From positions 115,772-179,771 of the forward strand of contig NZ_LJSI01000017.1 of the NCBI RefSeq assembly GCF_001305295.1: a stretch of 64,000 bases of DNA, given 5' to 3'. The notes below the pieces were generated by a model. That model was not told the DNA's origin. It worked only from the letters and a program-made list of their open reading frames with translations, and made no database searches. Source of the DNA: Neptunomonas antarctica (lineage in GTDB: Bacteria > Pseudomonadota > Gammaproteobacteria > Pseudomonadales > Balneatricaceae). Positions 55,312-63,822 of this stretch are shown here, piece by piece; position 1 is the stretch's first letter; the number at the start of each line of letters is the position of its first letter. The position numbers were made by a program, and so were the translations under genes.

Positions 55312-57633
55312 CTAAGGTGTACGGTAACGCTTCTCTATCGTCTCCGTCAATTTATCCGTGAATTGGAGAGTTTTCAGGAGTTTAAGTAAGTTTTCTTCAA
55401 TATTCACTGAGAAGTTTACCGCTTGTCCGTTATTCCAATCGGGGTTCGTACCTTCAATATTATTTTCTAATAATAAGGTTCCGTCGGGAGCGTAATTGGC
55501 CTGAATCGTTAAGTGACGATAATGGAAATTTGATAAGGCATCCAAGGCTATTCCTAAACCGATATACGAATCCCGCAAAGCTTGCACGCCTTCATCCGGC
55601 TGGTAACGAATAATGCCGGGCCCGCGCGCGTTGATTTTACCGTTCTTTACATGAAAGCCCGCATTATCATAGCGTAGTGGCAAGTTACCCTCTAAGCGCC
55701 CTTCGCCGGATAATCCGGGTTGTTGCTCTAGTTTGAGTAATTCATCAAGAGAAAGTTCATTGAGTGTAATGTCAGTATTGAGATTAAGCGGGTTCAGGTT
55801 TGTATAGAAAGGCGCTGCCTGCCATGTGCCACCGAGTATGTTGCCGGATAAATGACTAATATTGGCAATGCTATTATCTGTTCCGAGCTTATTAAGACGA
55901 AATTCGGTACGCAGGTTGGTTATATCAGTACCTGCAATGATTTTGTCTATCTTTACTGAGCCCTGCTCCTCTATACGATCGCCTCTAAGATGAGTGCTGC
56001 TGTTAATAAATACACCTGACACGGCGATGCTGTCTTGGGCAAAACTAAGGTTGTCGATTGTGTGAGTAAGACTGCCATCCAAACGTCCACTGAACCATTG
56101 AAAATGACCTGTTTGAGTATAGCTGCCATTTTTTAATGTTAATTTTTCAGGCCATTCAAAAGGAAGATAAGGACGCCATTGTGACTGGCTTTCAGAAAGT
56201 GGAATCTCTTTAATTCGCCATTGCGCATCAATATGCTCTTTGTCAAGATTCGCGGTTATGCTAATGGTGCTGTTTAATGGAAACGTCTTACTCGCCAGGC
56301 TTATTTCTGTTTTGATTTCCGGGAGTTTTATGTAGATCTTTCCCTGTGCCTGAATCGCCGGTAACGTTATCTTATTGAGCGTGCTGCGTACCTGTTCCGC
56401 GTTAAATACAATCAACGCTCGTTGCTGTTTAACATCAATATCACTGATTGCCAGGCTGATAGGATGGCTGCTTAGCTGGATATCAGTATTAACCGTCGGC
56501 TCTGGGGTAAAGATTACTTTAAAAGGCGCAATGGAAATTTCTGAATCAGAACGGATATTCAGCGGGGTATCCAGTTTCAATTCCATTTTTGCCGTTACCC
56601 AATCGCCTTGTTGGGCCTGGTAAACTATCAGGCTGCTATCGTCGGCTATTTTTATAGTAAGGTCCTGGCTGCCGGAAAGTGATATTTCAGACGATAGATG
56701 CGTGTCCAGTCTACCGATACTGGGGTGTGGATGTTCAAGCCACATAGTTAGTTGGTTGTGCTGTGTTACTTTTATGCTGGCGAGCCATTGGGTGGTGTTG
56801 CCCGTAAAGTGTCGCGCCACAGAAAGTTCAGTTTTTCCCGAGTAAGCGCCGTTGCTAGAGGGTATTTTTTCTATTTCTGATAATTCCAGCAGTTTTATTG
56901 CTTGATGCGTTTTACCTATGTCCAGCGAGTGCAGGGACTGCAGGGTGATCGAAGTATCGTCGTGACCTAGTTGCCCGACCATTCTGAAAATCGGATTAGT
57001 AATAGGGATGTTTTGGTCAATGACGTTGATTTGAAAACGGTTATCTGCCAGCAGCGTTATATCAGAATGTGCGATTGGATGGTTATTAACGCTACTTAGG
57101 ACGCGGGTTAACAGCTGCTTCTGAGTGAGGTAAATGTTTCCGGTGAAGCGGTAATCTGGTTGATTCGGCCCGTGCCAGTGAATATCCAGCTGACCGATAA
57201 CCAGTTCTTCAGCGGGTGCAAAGCCTAGCCATTGATCGGGTAGCAGGTCTGCAATATCGAAGCTTGGCATGTCAGTTTCTTTTGGCTCACCATTAGCTTG
57301 TGTGCCTGACATTGCAATATCAAGACTCGCCGAGGGAATGACAATGCGCGTGAGTTCACCCGTTAACAGCAATGCCCATGGATCATATGTAATGGTGATG
57401 GGCCCGGCAGACAAACTCGAGACTCGGTTTTGCGTCTGTTTTTCAACACTGAGCTGAGAAATTAGCAGCGCTTTGTGACTGGGATATTCTACGGTAAAGA
57501 GTGGTTTCTGAAATCCCTGTTCCACCAACCAACTCTCGACCACGTTTTTGGCAATGAATGGCAGCGAGAAATACGCCATAACGGGCAGTAAGAATGTTGC
57601 CAGCAAGCAGGCGATTAGGCCACGTTTCATCAT
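55312..57633 (-). CDS. ydbH: AsmA-like intermembrane phospholipid bridge YdbH
   Basis: A long periplasmic bridge, 773 residues (E. coli 879), anchored by an N-terminal helix (GLIACLLATFLLPVMAYFSL). It carries lipid from inner to outer membrane, redundantly with TamB and YhdP. Repeating beta-strand pattern throughout; the C-terminus has the YdbH blocks GRLEGNLPLRYDNAGFHVKN, GKINARGPGIIRYQPDEGVQ and FHYRHLTIQANYAPDGTLLL. The operon ydbH-ynbE-ydbL is complete. It is shorter than in E. coli but keeps both conserved ends. Confidence 0.92.
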   Translation of the reverse strand: MMKRGLIACLLATFLLPVMAYFSLPFIAKNVVESWLVEQGFQKPLFTVEYPSHKALLISQLSVEKQTQNRVSSLSAGPITITYDPWALLLTGELTRIVIPSASLDIAMSGTQANGEPKETDMPSFDIADLLPDQWLGFAPAEELVIGQLDIHWHGPNQPDYRFTGNIYLTQKQLLTRVLSSVNNHPIAHSDITLLADNRFQINVIDQNIPITNPIFRMVGQLGHDDTSITLQSLHSLDIGKTHQAIKLLELSEIEKIPSSNGAYSGKTELSVARHFTGNTTQWLASIKVTQHNQLTMWLEHPHPSIGRLDTHLSSEISLSGSQDLTIKIADDSSLIVYQAQQGDWVTAKMELKLDTPLNIRSDSEISIAPFKVIFTPEPTVNTDIQLSSHPISLAISDIDVKQQRALIVFNAEQVRSTLNKITLPAIQAQGKIYIKLPEIKTEISLASKTFPLNSTISITANLDKEHIDAQWRIKEIPLSESQSQWRPYLPFEWPEKLTLKNGSYTQTGHFQWFSGRLDGSLTHTIDNLSFAQDSIAVSGVFINSSTHLRGDRIEEQGSVKIDKIIAGTDITNLRTEFRLNKLGTDNSIANISHLSGNILGGTWQAAPFYTNLNPLNLNTDITLNELSLDELLKLEQQPGLSGEGRLEGNLPLRYDNAGFHVKNGKINARGPGIIRYQPDEGVQALRDSYIGLGIALDALSNFHYRHLTIQANYAPDGTLLLENNIEGTNPDWNNGQAVNFSVNIEENLLKLLKTLQFTDKLTETIEKRYRTP

Positions 57634-57652
57634 GCTGGTATTGTATCGTGCG

Positions 57653-57700
57653 GCCGTTTTCTCATGCTGCCCCTTCCTTGTTCTGCCGTTTTCTCATGCT
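57653..57700. repeat. Direct repeat between ydbH and the methyltransferase gene
   Basis: GCCGTTTTCTCATGCT occurs at 57653-57668 and again at 57685-57700 (period 32) in the 110-bp gap. Confidence 0.8.
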
Positions 57701-57743
57701 ACAGCTTTCCTATTCTAAGTCCGCTGTTTAATTAGCTGATCTA

Positions 57744-58382
57744 TTAGCGGATTTTTCTGACCACGTTCACGCCGTCGCGTACCGTTAGGAATACGTTTTC
57801 AACATTGGGGTCTGTGGCAATCAGTCGGTTCGTTTCAACCAGCGCGTCATCAATTTCAGATTCAGGTTGAATGACTTTTCCAGACCAGAGGACATTATCA
57901 AGAATGATCAATCCTCCTGGGCGGGTAAGCTCCAGCACTTTTAGATAATAGTTCAGGTAGTTACGCTTATCGGCATCAATAAAAGTGAAGTCCAGCGGTT
58001 CGGTCAGCGTTTCCAGTGTTTCTAACGCTTTACCGAATATCACATCAATTTTATGACCATGTTCGCTGCGATCAAAAAAGGTTTTGGCAAACTCGATGGC
58101 CCGCGGGTTGGTTTCACAGCAAATCAGCTTGCCATCGTCAGGCATTCCCTCGGCGATAGACAACGCTGAGTAACCGGTGAACATACCAATCTCAAGTGCA
58201 TTTTTTGGTTGTTGGAGTGTGCTTAGCATTTTTAGCGTACGTCCTACCAGTCTGCCCGAGAGCTTTTGTGGCCATCCCATGGTTTCGTTGGTGGCAGCAA
58301 TCAGCTCCTTTAGCAAAGGCGGTTCTTCGCTGGTGTTCAGGAACGCGTAATCTTCAATGGCTTCGTTAACCAGGTATTCCAT
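57744..58382 (-). CDS. Class I SAM-dependent O-methyltransferase
   Basis: A cytoplasmic methyltransferase of 212 residues, of the catechol/caffeoyl-CoA type. The SAM site is NALEIGMFTGYSALSIAEGM, with LICCETNPRA, DVIFGKALETLE and the metal-binding region DFTFIDADKRNYLNYY (Asp) and GLIILDNVLWSG. The acceptor is unknown. The start shares TAATG with the gene upstream, so translation is probably coupled. I see no signal peptide. Confidence 0.92.
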   Translation of the reverse strand: MEYLVNEAIEDYAFLNTSEEPPLLKELIAATNETMGWPQKLSGRLVGRTLKMLSTLQQPKNALEIGMFTGYSALSIAEGMPDDGKLICCETNPRAIEFAKTFFDRSEHGHKIDVIFGKALETLETLTEPLDFTFIDADKRNYLNYYLKVLELTRPGGLIILDNVLWSGKVIQPESEIDDALVETNRLIATDPNVENVFLTVRDGVNVVRKIR

Positions 58383-58723
58383 TAGTGCGGAATCTCTCTC
58401 AATAAGGCTTTACTGGCCCATCCACTTATAGATGTTCCAGAGATAGTGTGAAATGTAAATTGGCAGAGAATAATATCACTTTCTACGCAATCAATAATGG
58501 TTACTCGCGCGCCAGTGGGTGCATTGTTACAGCCTGATGCCGGTTTGTTGCCAACACCATACAGGGAATAACTGAGTAACTGGCGATACTGTTTTTCGGA
58601 GTCGCATATTTGATAGCCACCGTCGGCTACCTCCCATTCATGCGCTGCCACTGTAGATGTCAGGCTTAATAGTCCGAATAAAACGATAACGGCTTTAATT
58701 ATATGAAATTTCAACGCCAGCAT
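58382..58723 (-). CDS. Secreted SH3-like small protein
   Basis: A 113-residue protein with signal peptide (AVIVLFGLLSLTSTVAAHE), four or more Cys and an SH3-like end (ARVTIIDCVESDIILCQF, GTSISGWASKALLRE). It is probably periplasmic and disulfide-bonded. The SH3 reading is inference. TAATG overlap with the methyltransferase gene implies they are co-expressed. No close family is recognised. Confidence 0.75.
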   Translation of the reverse strand: MLALKFHIIKAVIVLFGLLSLTSTVAAHEWEVADGGYQICDSEKQYRQLLSYSLYGVGNKPASGCNNAPTGARVTIIDCVESDIILCQFTFHTISGTSISGWASKALLREIPH

Positions 58724-58869
58724 CCAAGCGATAGTTTGTTAGTCGAATGGTAAACGGGAATAGGGCATCTGCAAAGTTATGAATGTGATTAAACATAGTG
58801 ATAGGTAGGGTTAGCTAGCGAATTCCTCTACAATCACGTCATCAACCAGTTGAAGTGGAGTAATAACGC

Positions 58870-59232
58870 GTGGATCCGATGTTTACCTTTTTAATTATCT
58901 TTTTAGTGACCGGTTTTGTGTCGATGTCTGCCGCATTGAGTGCCGGTGCTATTAATAAACGACCGGCAGAAGAAAAAGTCGGTAAGTTGGCTGAACGTAA
59001 TACGCAAGTTGCGATTATTATGGCTGGTAATCTTGCGGCGTTAACCTTGATTGGTGCGATGGCGTTTGGCATGTTGAATCTGGAGTGGTGGATACCTCTG
59101 GTCTGTATGTTTGTTTCTTTTCCAGTGGTTCATCTGTTGGTGATGCAGCGCCTGTTGGGAGATGTTAAAAATCTGATCCTTATGACTCCTCTGGTAATAG
59201 GATCGATCGCGACCCTCTATTATTACTGGTAA
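58870..59232 (+). CDS. Small membrane protein of unknown function, upstream of rmuC
   Basis: A 120-residue protein with four hydrophobic segments (FTFLIIFLVTGFVSMSAALS, VAIIMAGNLAALTLIGAMAF, LEWWIPLVCMFVSFPVVHLL and LMTPLVIGSIATLYYYW). No family is recognised. GTG 58870 is chosen because AGTGGAG lies nine bases upstream; ATG 58879 is possible. It stops three bases before rmuC, suggesting co-transcription. Confidence 0.75.
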   Translation: MDPMFTFLIIFLVTGFVSMSAALSAGAINKRPAEEKVGKLAERNTQVAIIMAGNLAALTLIGAMAFGMLNLEWWIPLVCMFVSFPVVHLLVMQRLLGDVKNLILMTPLVIGSIATLYYYW

Positions 59233-59235
59233 ACA

Positions 59236-60633
59236 ATGATGAACTTTGCTGAATTTATCGCAGGCTGGGATATGGCTACCTCATTGATAACCCTACTGGC
59301 GCTGGGTTTGGTTGTGCTGGTGTTGTCCCACATCGCGCGATCGGGCTGGATGCGACAGCGTTATCAGTTAGAAGCACAATTACATCAGCAGCAGTTGAAA
59401 GAGGTTCAGTATCAAGAGCGTTTGTCTTATCTGGGTAAGCTGGAAAATGCTCTCGAAAATATGGAGTTTGACCGCTCGGACTTAAGAGAGCAGCTAGCGA
59501 TTCGTCAGGCGCAGGTCGCGGAGTTGGAAGCACGCTTGCATGCAGACAGGGAGTCAGCAGAAGAGAAATTGTCGCTGCTGAGCGATGCGCGTGATCAGCT
59601 GAAGCAGGAATTTCAGAATCTGGCTAACCAGATCTTTGATGAAAAATCTCAGCGCTTCTCAGAAACCAATCGCCAGGAAATGGGGCTGCTGCTAACGCCA
59701 CTGCGGGATCAGATAGGTGACTTTAAGAGCCGTGTTGAAGATGTCTATGATCGTGAAGCAAAAGATCGGCGTGCGCTGCATACCGAAATAAGCCAGCTGA
59801 AACGACTTAACGTACAGATGAGTCAGGATGCCATCAATCTCACCCAAGCGCTCAAAGGCGAAAGTAAAACGCAGGGGAATTGGGGCGAGATCGTTCTTGA
59901 ACGAGTGCTTGAAGAATCCGGTTTGAGAAAGGGGCATGAGTACGAAGTTCAGGTGTCTCTTAAGGATCAGCAGCAACGTTATCAGCCTGATGTGATTGTG
60001 CATTTACCTGATGGTAAAGACGTTATTATCGACGCTAAAGTATCGTTAACGGCTTACGAGAAATATTGTTCGAGCGACGATGAAGCGTATCGTCAACAAC
60101 AGCGAAAAGCGCATACGGTCTCTTTGCATAACCACATTAGGGGATTAGGCGATAAGGCTTATCAAAAACTCGAAGGCGTGCGCTCGCTCGATTTTGTATT
60201 GATGTTTGTGCCGATTGAAGGTGCTTTTTTATTAGCGCTGGAGCATGATCCGGAGCTGTTTCGTTTTGCCTTTGATCGCAATATTATGTTGGTGAGTCCG
60301 ACAACCCTGTTAGTCACATTGCGTACCATTCAAAATATTTGGCGGTACGAGCATCAAAGCCAGAACGCTCAAGAGATTGCGAAACGTGGTGCCGATCTTT
60401 ACGATAAGTTTGTCGGCTTTATCGAATCTCTTGAAGACGTAGGTAAGCACCTAACGCGTGCGCAACAAGCCTACGATGTATCGTTTAGCCGTCTCTCTTC
60501 AGGTAGAGGCAACTTGATTCAGCAGGCTGTGGCGCTCAATGAATTGGGTGTGAGTGGTAAAAAAGTACTGCCTAAACGTTTTACTGATGTGGCTGAGGAA
60601 TCAGCTGTTAATAACGATCCTCCGTTGGAGTAG
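59236..60633 (+). CDS. rmuC: DNA recombination protein RmuC
   Basis: Putative nuclease that limits inversions between short inverted repeats and supports genome stability. The 465 residues have an N-terminal membrane segment (ATSLITLLALGLVVLVLSHI), a coiled coil (about 40-190) and the nuclease domain (about 200-400) with KTQGNWGEIVLERVLEESGL, DVIVHLPDGKDVIIDAKVSL (Asp and DAK), LDFVLMFVPIEGAFLLALEH and the conserved QNAQEIAKRGADLYDKF. The start may be ATG 59236 or 59239. It converges on pspC with only nine bases between stops and no hairpin. Confidence 0.95.
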   Translation: MMNFAEFIAGWDMATSLITLLALGLVVLVLSHIARSGWMRQRYQLEAQLHQQQLKEVQYQERLSYLGKLENALENMEFDRSDLREQLAIRQAQVAELEARLHADRESAEEKLSLLSDARDQLKQEFQNLANQIFDEKSQRFSETNRQEMGLLLTPLRDQIGDFKSRVEDVYDREAKDRRALHTEISQLKRLNVQMSQDAINLTQALKGESKTQGNWGEIVLERVLEESGLRKGHEYEVQVSLKDQQQRYQPDVIVHLPDGKDVIIDAKVSLTAYEKYCSSDDEAYRQQQRKAHTVSLHNHIRGLGDKAYQKLEGVRSLDFVLMFVPIEGAFLLALEHDPELFRFAFDRNIMLVSPTTLLVTLRTIQNIWRYEHQSQNAQEIAKRGADLYDKFVGFIESLEDVGKHLTRAQQAYDVSFSRLSSGRGNLIQQAVALNELGVSGKKVLPKRFTDVAEESAVNNDPPLE

Positions 60634-60642
60634 TCGTTTTAT

Positions 60643-61101
60643 TTAGCGACCGCGTCGCATTTCTCGATCAAATTGGAATTTACGTGAGGTGACGTGCTTC
60701 TCCATAGCGCGGATACGCTGATCTACTTTAGCGAGCCGATCCCTAATTTCGTCAAGCTTACTCGAAGCCGATGTGCCGTAATCAAACATCCTCTGTTTAA
60801 GGTTCGGTCTGCTTTTTTGTTGAAAGTCGTTCGTGTTTCTGTGATAGCCATTACTGCTGTCACACTGAGTACGTCGGTTTGCTGCACTATCAGACCTGCT
60901 GGCTAAAAGAAAAACAGCAGCTATATAGGCAAGCACGGCAAAAGCTCCGGTAAACATAAAAAGCAGGACGGCACATATCCTGACGCCCATTACTGACCAT
61001 TGCATGTTTTCTGCAATGCCTCCACAAACGCCGGCTATCCAGCGCTTATCTGTGCTGCGGTAAAGGTCAATATCATAACCTCGGTCTTTAGCGGTGGACA
61101 T
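60643..61101 (-). CDS. pspC: Phage-shock protein C
   Basis: Inner-membrane sensor/transducer of 152 residues (E. coli 119). The PspC domain shows DLYRSTDKRWIAGVCGGIAE and GVRICAVLLFMFTGAFAVLA with one membrane span, then a polar C-terminal tail with a predicted amphipathic helix. With PspB it senses membrane damage and releases PspA from PspF. The gene follows pspB by nine bases. The tail is longer than in E. coli. Confidence 0.92.
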   Translation of the reverse strand: MSTAKDRGYDIDLYRSTDKRWIAGVCGGIAENMQWSVMGVRICAVLLFMFTGAFAVLAYIAAVFLLASRSDSAANRRTQCDSSNGYHRNTNDFQQKSRPNLKQRMFDYGTSASSKLDEIRDRLAKVDQRIRAMEKHVTSRKFQFDREMRRGR

Positions 61102-61110
61102 GTAGCCTCC

Positions 61111-61353
61111 TTATTCTGCTGAATTTTTAGTGTGCCAGTCAGGCTGTTCTGCATCCAGAATGGTTTCCAGGGTTTCAATGCGGCTTTCAAGCCGTTGTAT
61201 TTCTACCATTGCTGCGTCCAGTGTTTGTTTTTCCTCTTCCGAAAGCCCTTTGGATGTGCGCCATTTGCTAGCGTAGTACAAGGCTAACCAGAGCGGTAAT
61301 ACCAGCCCTAAAAAGATAAGGGTTGGTATGAAAAAAAACACGAAGCTAGACAT
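61111..61353 (-). CDS. pspB: Phage-shock protein B
   Basis: An 80-residue inner-membrane protein with one N-terminal helix (FIPTLIFLGLVLPLWLALYY) and a helical cytoplasmic region (EIQRLESRIETLETILDAEQ). It works with PspC as membrane-stress sensor. The start overlaps the pspA stop by one base (TAATG), so translation is coupled. Confidence 0.93.
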   Translation of the reverse strand: MSSFVFFFIPTLIFLGLVLPLWLALYYASKWRTSKGLSEEEKQTLDAAMVEIQRLESRIETLETILDAEQPDWHTKNSAE

Positions 61354-62027
61354 TAGTGATCACCAGGTTTCTTTTTGTTCATCTGAGCTTTCAGTTTTGC
61401 CATGGCCTGGTCAATCTTTTCGTTGCGCTCGAGGTCTTCAATCTCGTTGGCAAGATCTTTAGTGCCCAGATCGTAGCTTTCTACTTCAGCTTCCATATCA
61501 TCCATTTTACGCTCATAACGTTCGAATTTATCAAATGCTTCGTTGAGTTTGTCGCGGCTGAAGCGGCGGCGTATTTCCAATCGGGAGCGTGTGGTCTGCT
61601 CGCGCACCAGCAACGCCTTCTGTTTGGCTTTTGCGTCGTCCAGTTTGTGCTGTAATTGTGATATTTCACTGTGCAGGTCGCTCAGGTGTTCTTCTATAGC
61701 GTCAAGTTCCTGATGTGCCATTTCAAGCGTTTCCGTGGCGGCCGCTTGTTCTGCCAGTGCGGCACGTGCCAGATCTTCGCGGCTTTTGCTTAAGGCTAAT
61801 GCCGCTTTTGTTTGCCACTCATCCGCATCTTTTTGTAGCATCATTGCTCTGCGTTCAAGCATTTTTTTGTCGGCAATGACTTTTGCGGAGGTGGTGCGGA
61901 CTTCGATTAACGTCTCTTCCATCTCTTGAATCATCATGCGGATCATTTTTTCAGGATCTTCAGCGCGGTCCAGCAATGAGTTGATGTTGGCGTTAATAAT
62001 GTCCTGAAAACGTGAAAAAATACCCAT
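61353..62027 (-). CDS. pspA: Phage-shock protein A
   Basis: Peripheral membrane protein of the ESCRT-III/Vipp1 group, 224 residues (E. coli 222). It forms oligomers on damaged membranes and, when free, inhibits PspF. The N-terminal amphipathic helix is MGIFSRFQDIINANINSLLD; long coiled-coil helices follow (EDPEKMIRMMIQEMEETLIE, RRAMMLQKDADEWQTKAALA). First gene of pspABC, driven by a sigma-54 promoter upstream. Confidence 0.96.
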   Translation of the reverse strand: MGIFSRFQDIINANINSLLDRAEDPEKMIRMMIQEMEETLIEVRTTSAKVIADKKMLERRAMMLQKDADEWQTKAALALSKSREDLARAALAEQAAATETLEMAHQELDAIEEHLSDLHSEISQLQHKLDDAKAKQKALLVREQTTRSRLEIRRRFSRDKLNEAFDKFERYERKMDDMEAEVESYDLGTKDLANEIEDLERNEKIDQAMAKLKAQMNKKKPGDH

Positions 62028-62114
62028 TGTTACTCTCCCTTCTGTTCGTTAATTCTGGTTGGTTACATGCTTGCTCATGCATGAAAGAGATGAACTTACT
62101 ATTAGTAATGATAA

Positions 62115-62149
62115 GGCTATTTTCGTGCCATTTTTTCAAGTGTTTGATT
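62115..62149 (-). promoter_or_regulatory. Sigma-54 promoter and IHF site for pspABC
   Basis: Reading the minus strand, TGGCAC-GAAAA-TAGCC (62115-62130) has GG and GC at the correct 12-bp distance for a sigma-54 promoter (consensus TGGCAC-N5-TTGC). Just upstream, AATCAA-ACAC-TTG (62137-62149) matches the IHF consensus WATCAANNNNTTR exactly. This is the E. coli psp arrangement. The transcript should start near 62103 with a leader of about 75 nt. PspF enhancer sites would lie at 62150-62240; I could not single them out. Confidence 0.75.
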
Positions 62150-62240
62150 TATATGTTTATTGTGGTTTATTGGATATTTTGTTTGTATTTAAAATGGATA
62201 AATTAGCTAAGTAATAGTTTTTATAGCTAATATATAGTTT

Positions 62241-63263
62241 ATGAGACTATTAAATAAAAAAATAAAGCTGGGCGAATCTCCTTTAATGCTGGATCTCTCT
62301 GATCAGGTTTCCCGAATAGCGCCGCTAAATAAGCCGGTGTTAATTCTGGGAGAGCGAGGCACGGGTAAGGAGTTAGTCGCTGAGCGAATACATTTTTTGT
62401 CAAAGCGTTGGGATCAGCGCTTTCTGAAAGTGAGCTGCGCGTCGATGAATGATAATTTACTCGACTCTGAGTTGTTTGGTCATGAGGCAGGTGCGTTCAC
62501 AGGAGCGATCAAGCGCCATAAAGGTCGGTTTGAACGCGCAGAAGGGGGTAGCTTGTTTCTTGATGAAATTGCTACGTGCTCTACGCAGGTGCAAGAGAAG
62601 TTGCTGCGCATTGTTGAATATGGGGAGTATGAGCGCTTGGGAGGGCAGGATGTGCTCCAGGCTGATGTGCGCTTGATTGCAGCGACCAACGCTGATTTGT
62701 CAGGCATGGCTGACAGGAATGAATTCAGGGCTGATCTGCTGGATCGTTTGGCATTTGACGTTATTCATATCCCGCCGTTGCGATATCGTGAGGATGACGT
62801 GGTTATTTTGGCTGAACATTTTGCTTTGAGTATGTGTTTCGAGCTTGAGCGTAGCTATTTTCCGGGTTTTACCGACAATGCAAAAAGCCAGATGTTGGCT
62901 TATGCATGGCCGGGTAATGTAAGGGAGTTGCGTAACGCTGTAGAACGGAGTGTTTATCGCCAGGAGGCGCTTGATGAAGCGGTTGATGAATTAATTATTG
63001 ATCCTTTTGCCGTGCCTTGGCTATCTAAAGAGGATGCCAAAGCTGAATCAGGGGGTGATATGTCCGTTGCTCTTGATAACGCAGAGAATATGACCGATCA
63101 GATTGGGGCGTTGGAGCAGCAATTGCTGCTTGATGCGCTTAAAAGCAGTCGTTTTAATCAAAAAGTGGCTGCTGATAAGTTGGGTTTGACGTATCACCAG
63201 CTAAGATCGCAGTTGCGTAAGCATAAAATGATCCCTTTAAAAAAATATATTGAGCATTCTTAA
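62241..63263 (+). CDS. pspF: Psp operon transcriptional activator PspF
   Basis: Sigma-54 enhancer-binding AAA+ protein without a receiver domain, 340 residues (E. coli 325). Walker A GERGTGKE (37-44), the GAFTGA loop (84-89) and the block RADLLDRLAFDVIHIPPLRY are intact. The C-terminal helix-turn-helix (QKVAADKLGLTYHQLRSQLR) binds the upstream enhancers. It is divergent from pspABC and is expected to be inhibited by PspA. ATG 62241 matches the E. coli N-terminus in length but has no strong ribosome site. Confidence 0.95.
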   Translation: MRLLNKKIKLGESPLMLDLSDQVSRIAPLNKPVLILGERGTGKELVAERIHFLSKRWDQRFLKVSCASMNDNLLDSELFGHEAGAFTGAIKRHKGRFERAEGGSLFLDEIATCSTQVQEKLLRIVEYGEYERLGGQDVLQADVRLIAATNADLSGMADRNEFRADLLDRLAFDVIHIPPLRYREDDVVILAEHFALSMCFELERSYFPGFTDNAKSQMLAYAWPGNVRELRNAVERSVYRQEALDEAVDELIIDPFAVPWLSKEDAKAESGGDMSVALDNAENMTDQIGALEQQLLLDALKSSRFNQKVAADKLGLTYHQLRSQLRKHKMIPLKKYIEHS

Positions 63264-63822
63264 AAAGATTCTGATTTTTCTGTTAGATAAAGTTTTACGG
63301 TTTCCAGGTGTAAATAAGCGGTAAAGTTGTGAATAATTTAAAATCAAAATCAGGTTTTGATATGTGTGTGATTAATCAAGAGTCGATTTTGATGTTTTAA
63401 TTATAAATCAAAACTTAAATTTGATTTATATGTTTTTTGCAAAATCTGATTTTGATTATTAGAGGGGATTTTTATTCGGTGTATTAAAGTAAATATAATA
63501 AATAAAACGGCAACTTTTTGCATAGCTGTGGTGACTATCTGATTGAAAAATCGAGAAATATCTAAAGAAAGGCAAATTATTGCCGATTAAATGAAATACT
63601 TACTGGTTGTTTTTTGTACATTAATATTTATTATGCAGTAATGACTACAATTGCTGAATTTAAAAGACGGTTGGCTTATAATTTGCAAATTGATAGTGGT
63701 TGATAAGCCATTAATGAGTTATTTGGTAATTGCACACTGCATATTTTGATGACGCGCTTTGATAAATGTTTTGAGTAAGTGTTTGTAAAAAGTTTTACTT
63801 TTATTAATTAACGGTTAATTGC
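63264..63822. other. 559-bp, about 27% GC spacer upstream of ftsA
   Basis: The bases 63361-63780 contain 113 G/C out of 420, against 52% in the first ftsA line. It carries several copies of a GATTTTGAT-like motif, an inverted repeat (see separate entry), two TAATG-coupled mini-frames (63591-63641 and 63641-63703) and a -10 TATAAT at 63677-63682. No ftsQ or other cell-division gene is visible. Confidence 0.5.
63342..63457. repeat. Nested inverted repeats in the AT-rich spacer
   Basis: 63342-63359 and the reverse complement of 63440-63457 agree at 17 of 18 positions (12 in a row: AATCAAAATCAG). Between them TAAATCAAA (63404-63412) and TTTGATTTA (63420-63428) form a perfect 9-bp dyad, and another GATTTTGAT lies at 63385-63393. 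It could be a regulator-binding cluster or a cruciform. Confidence 0.75.
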
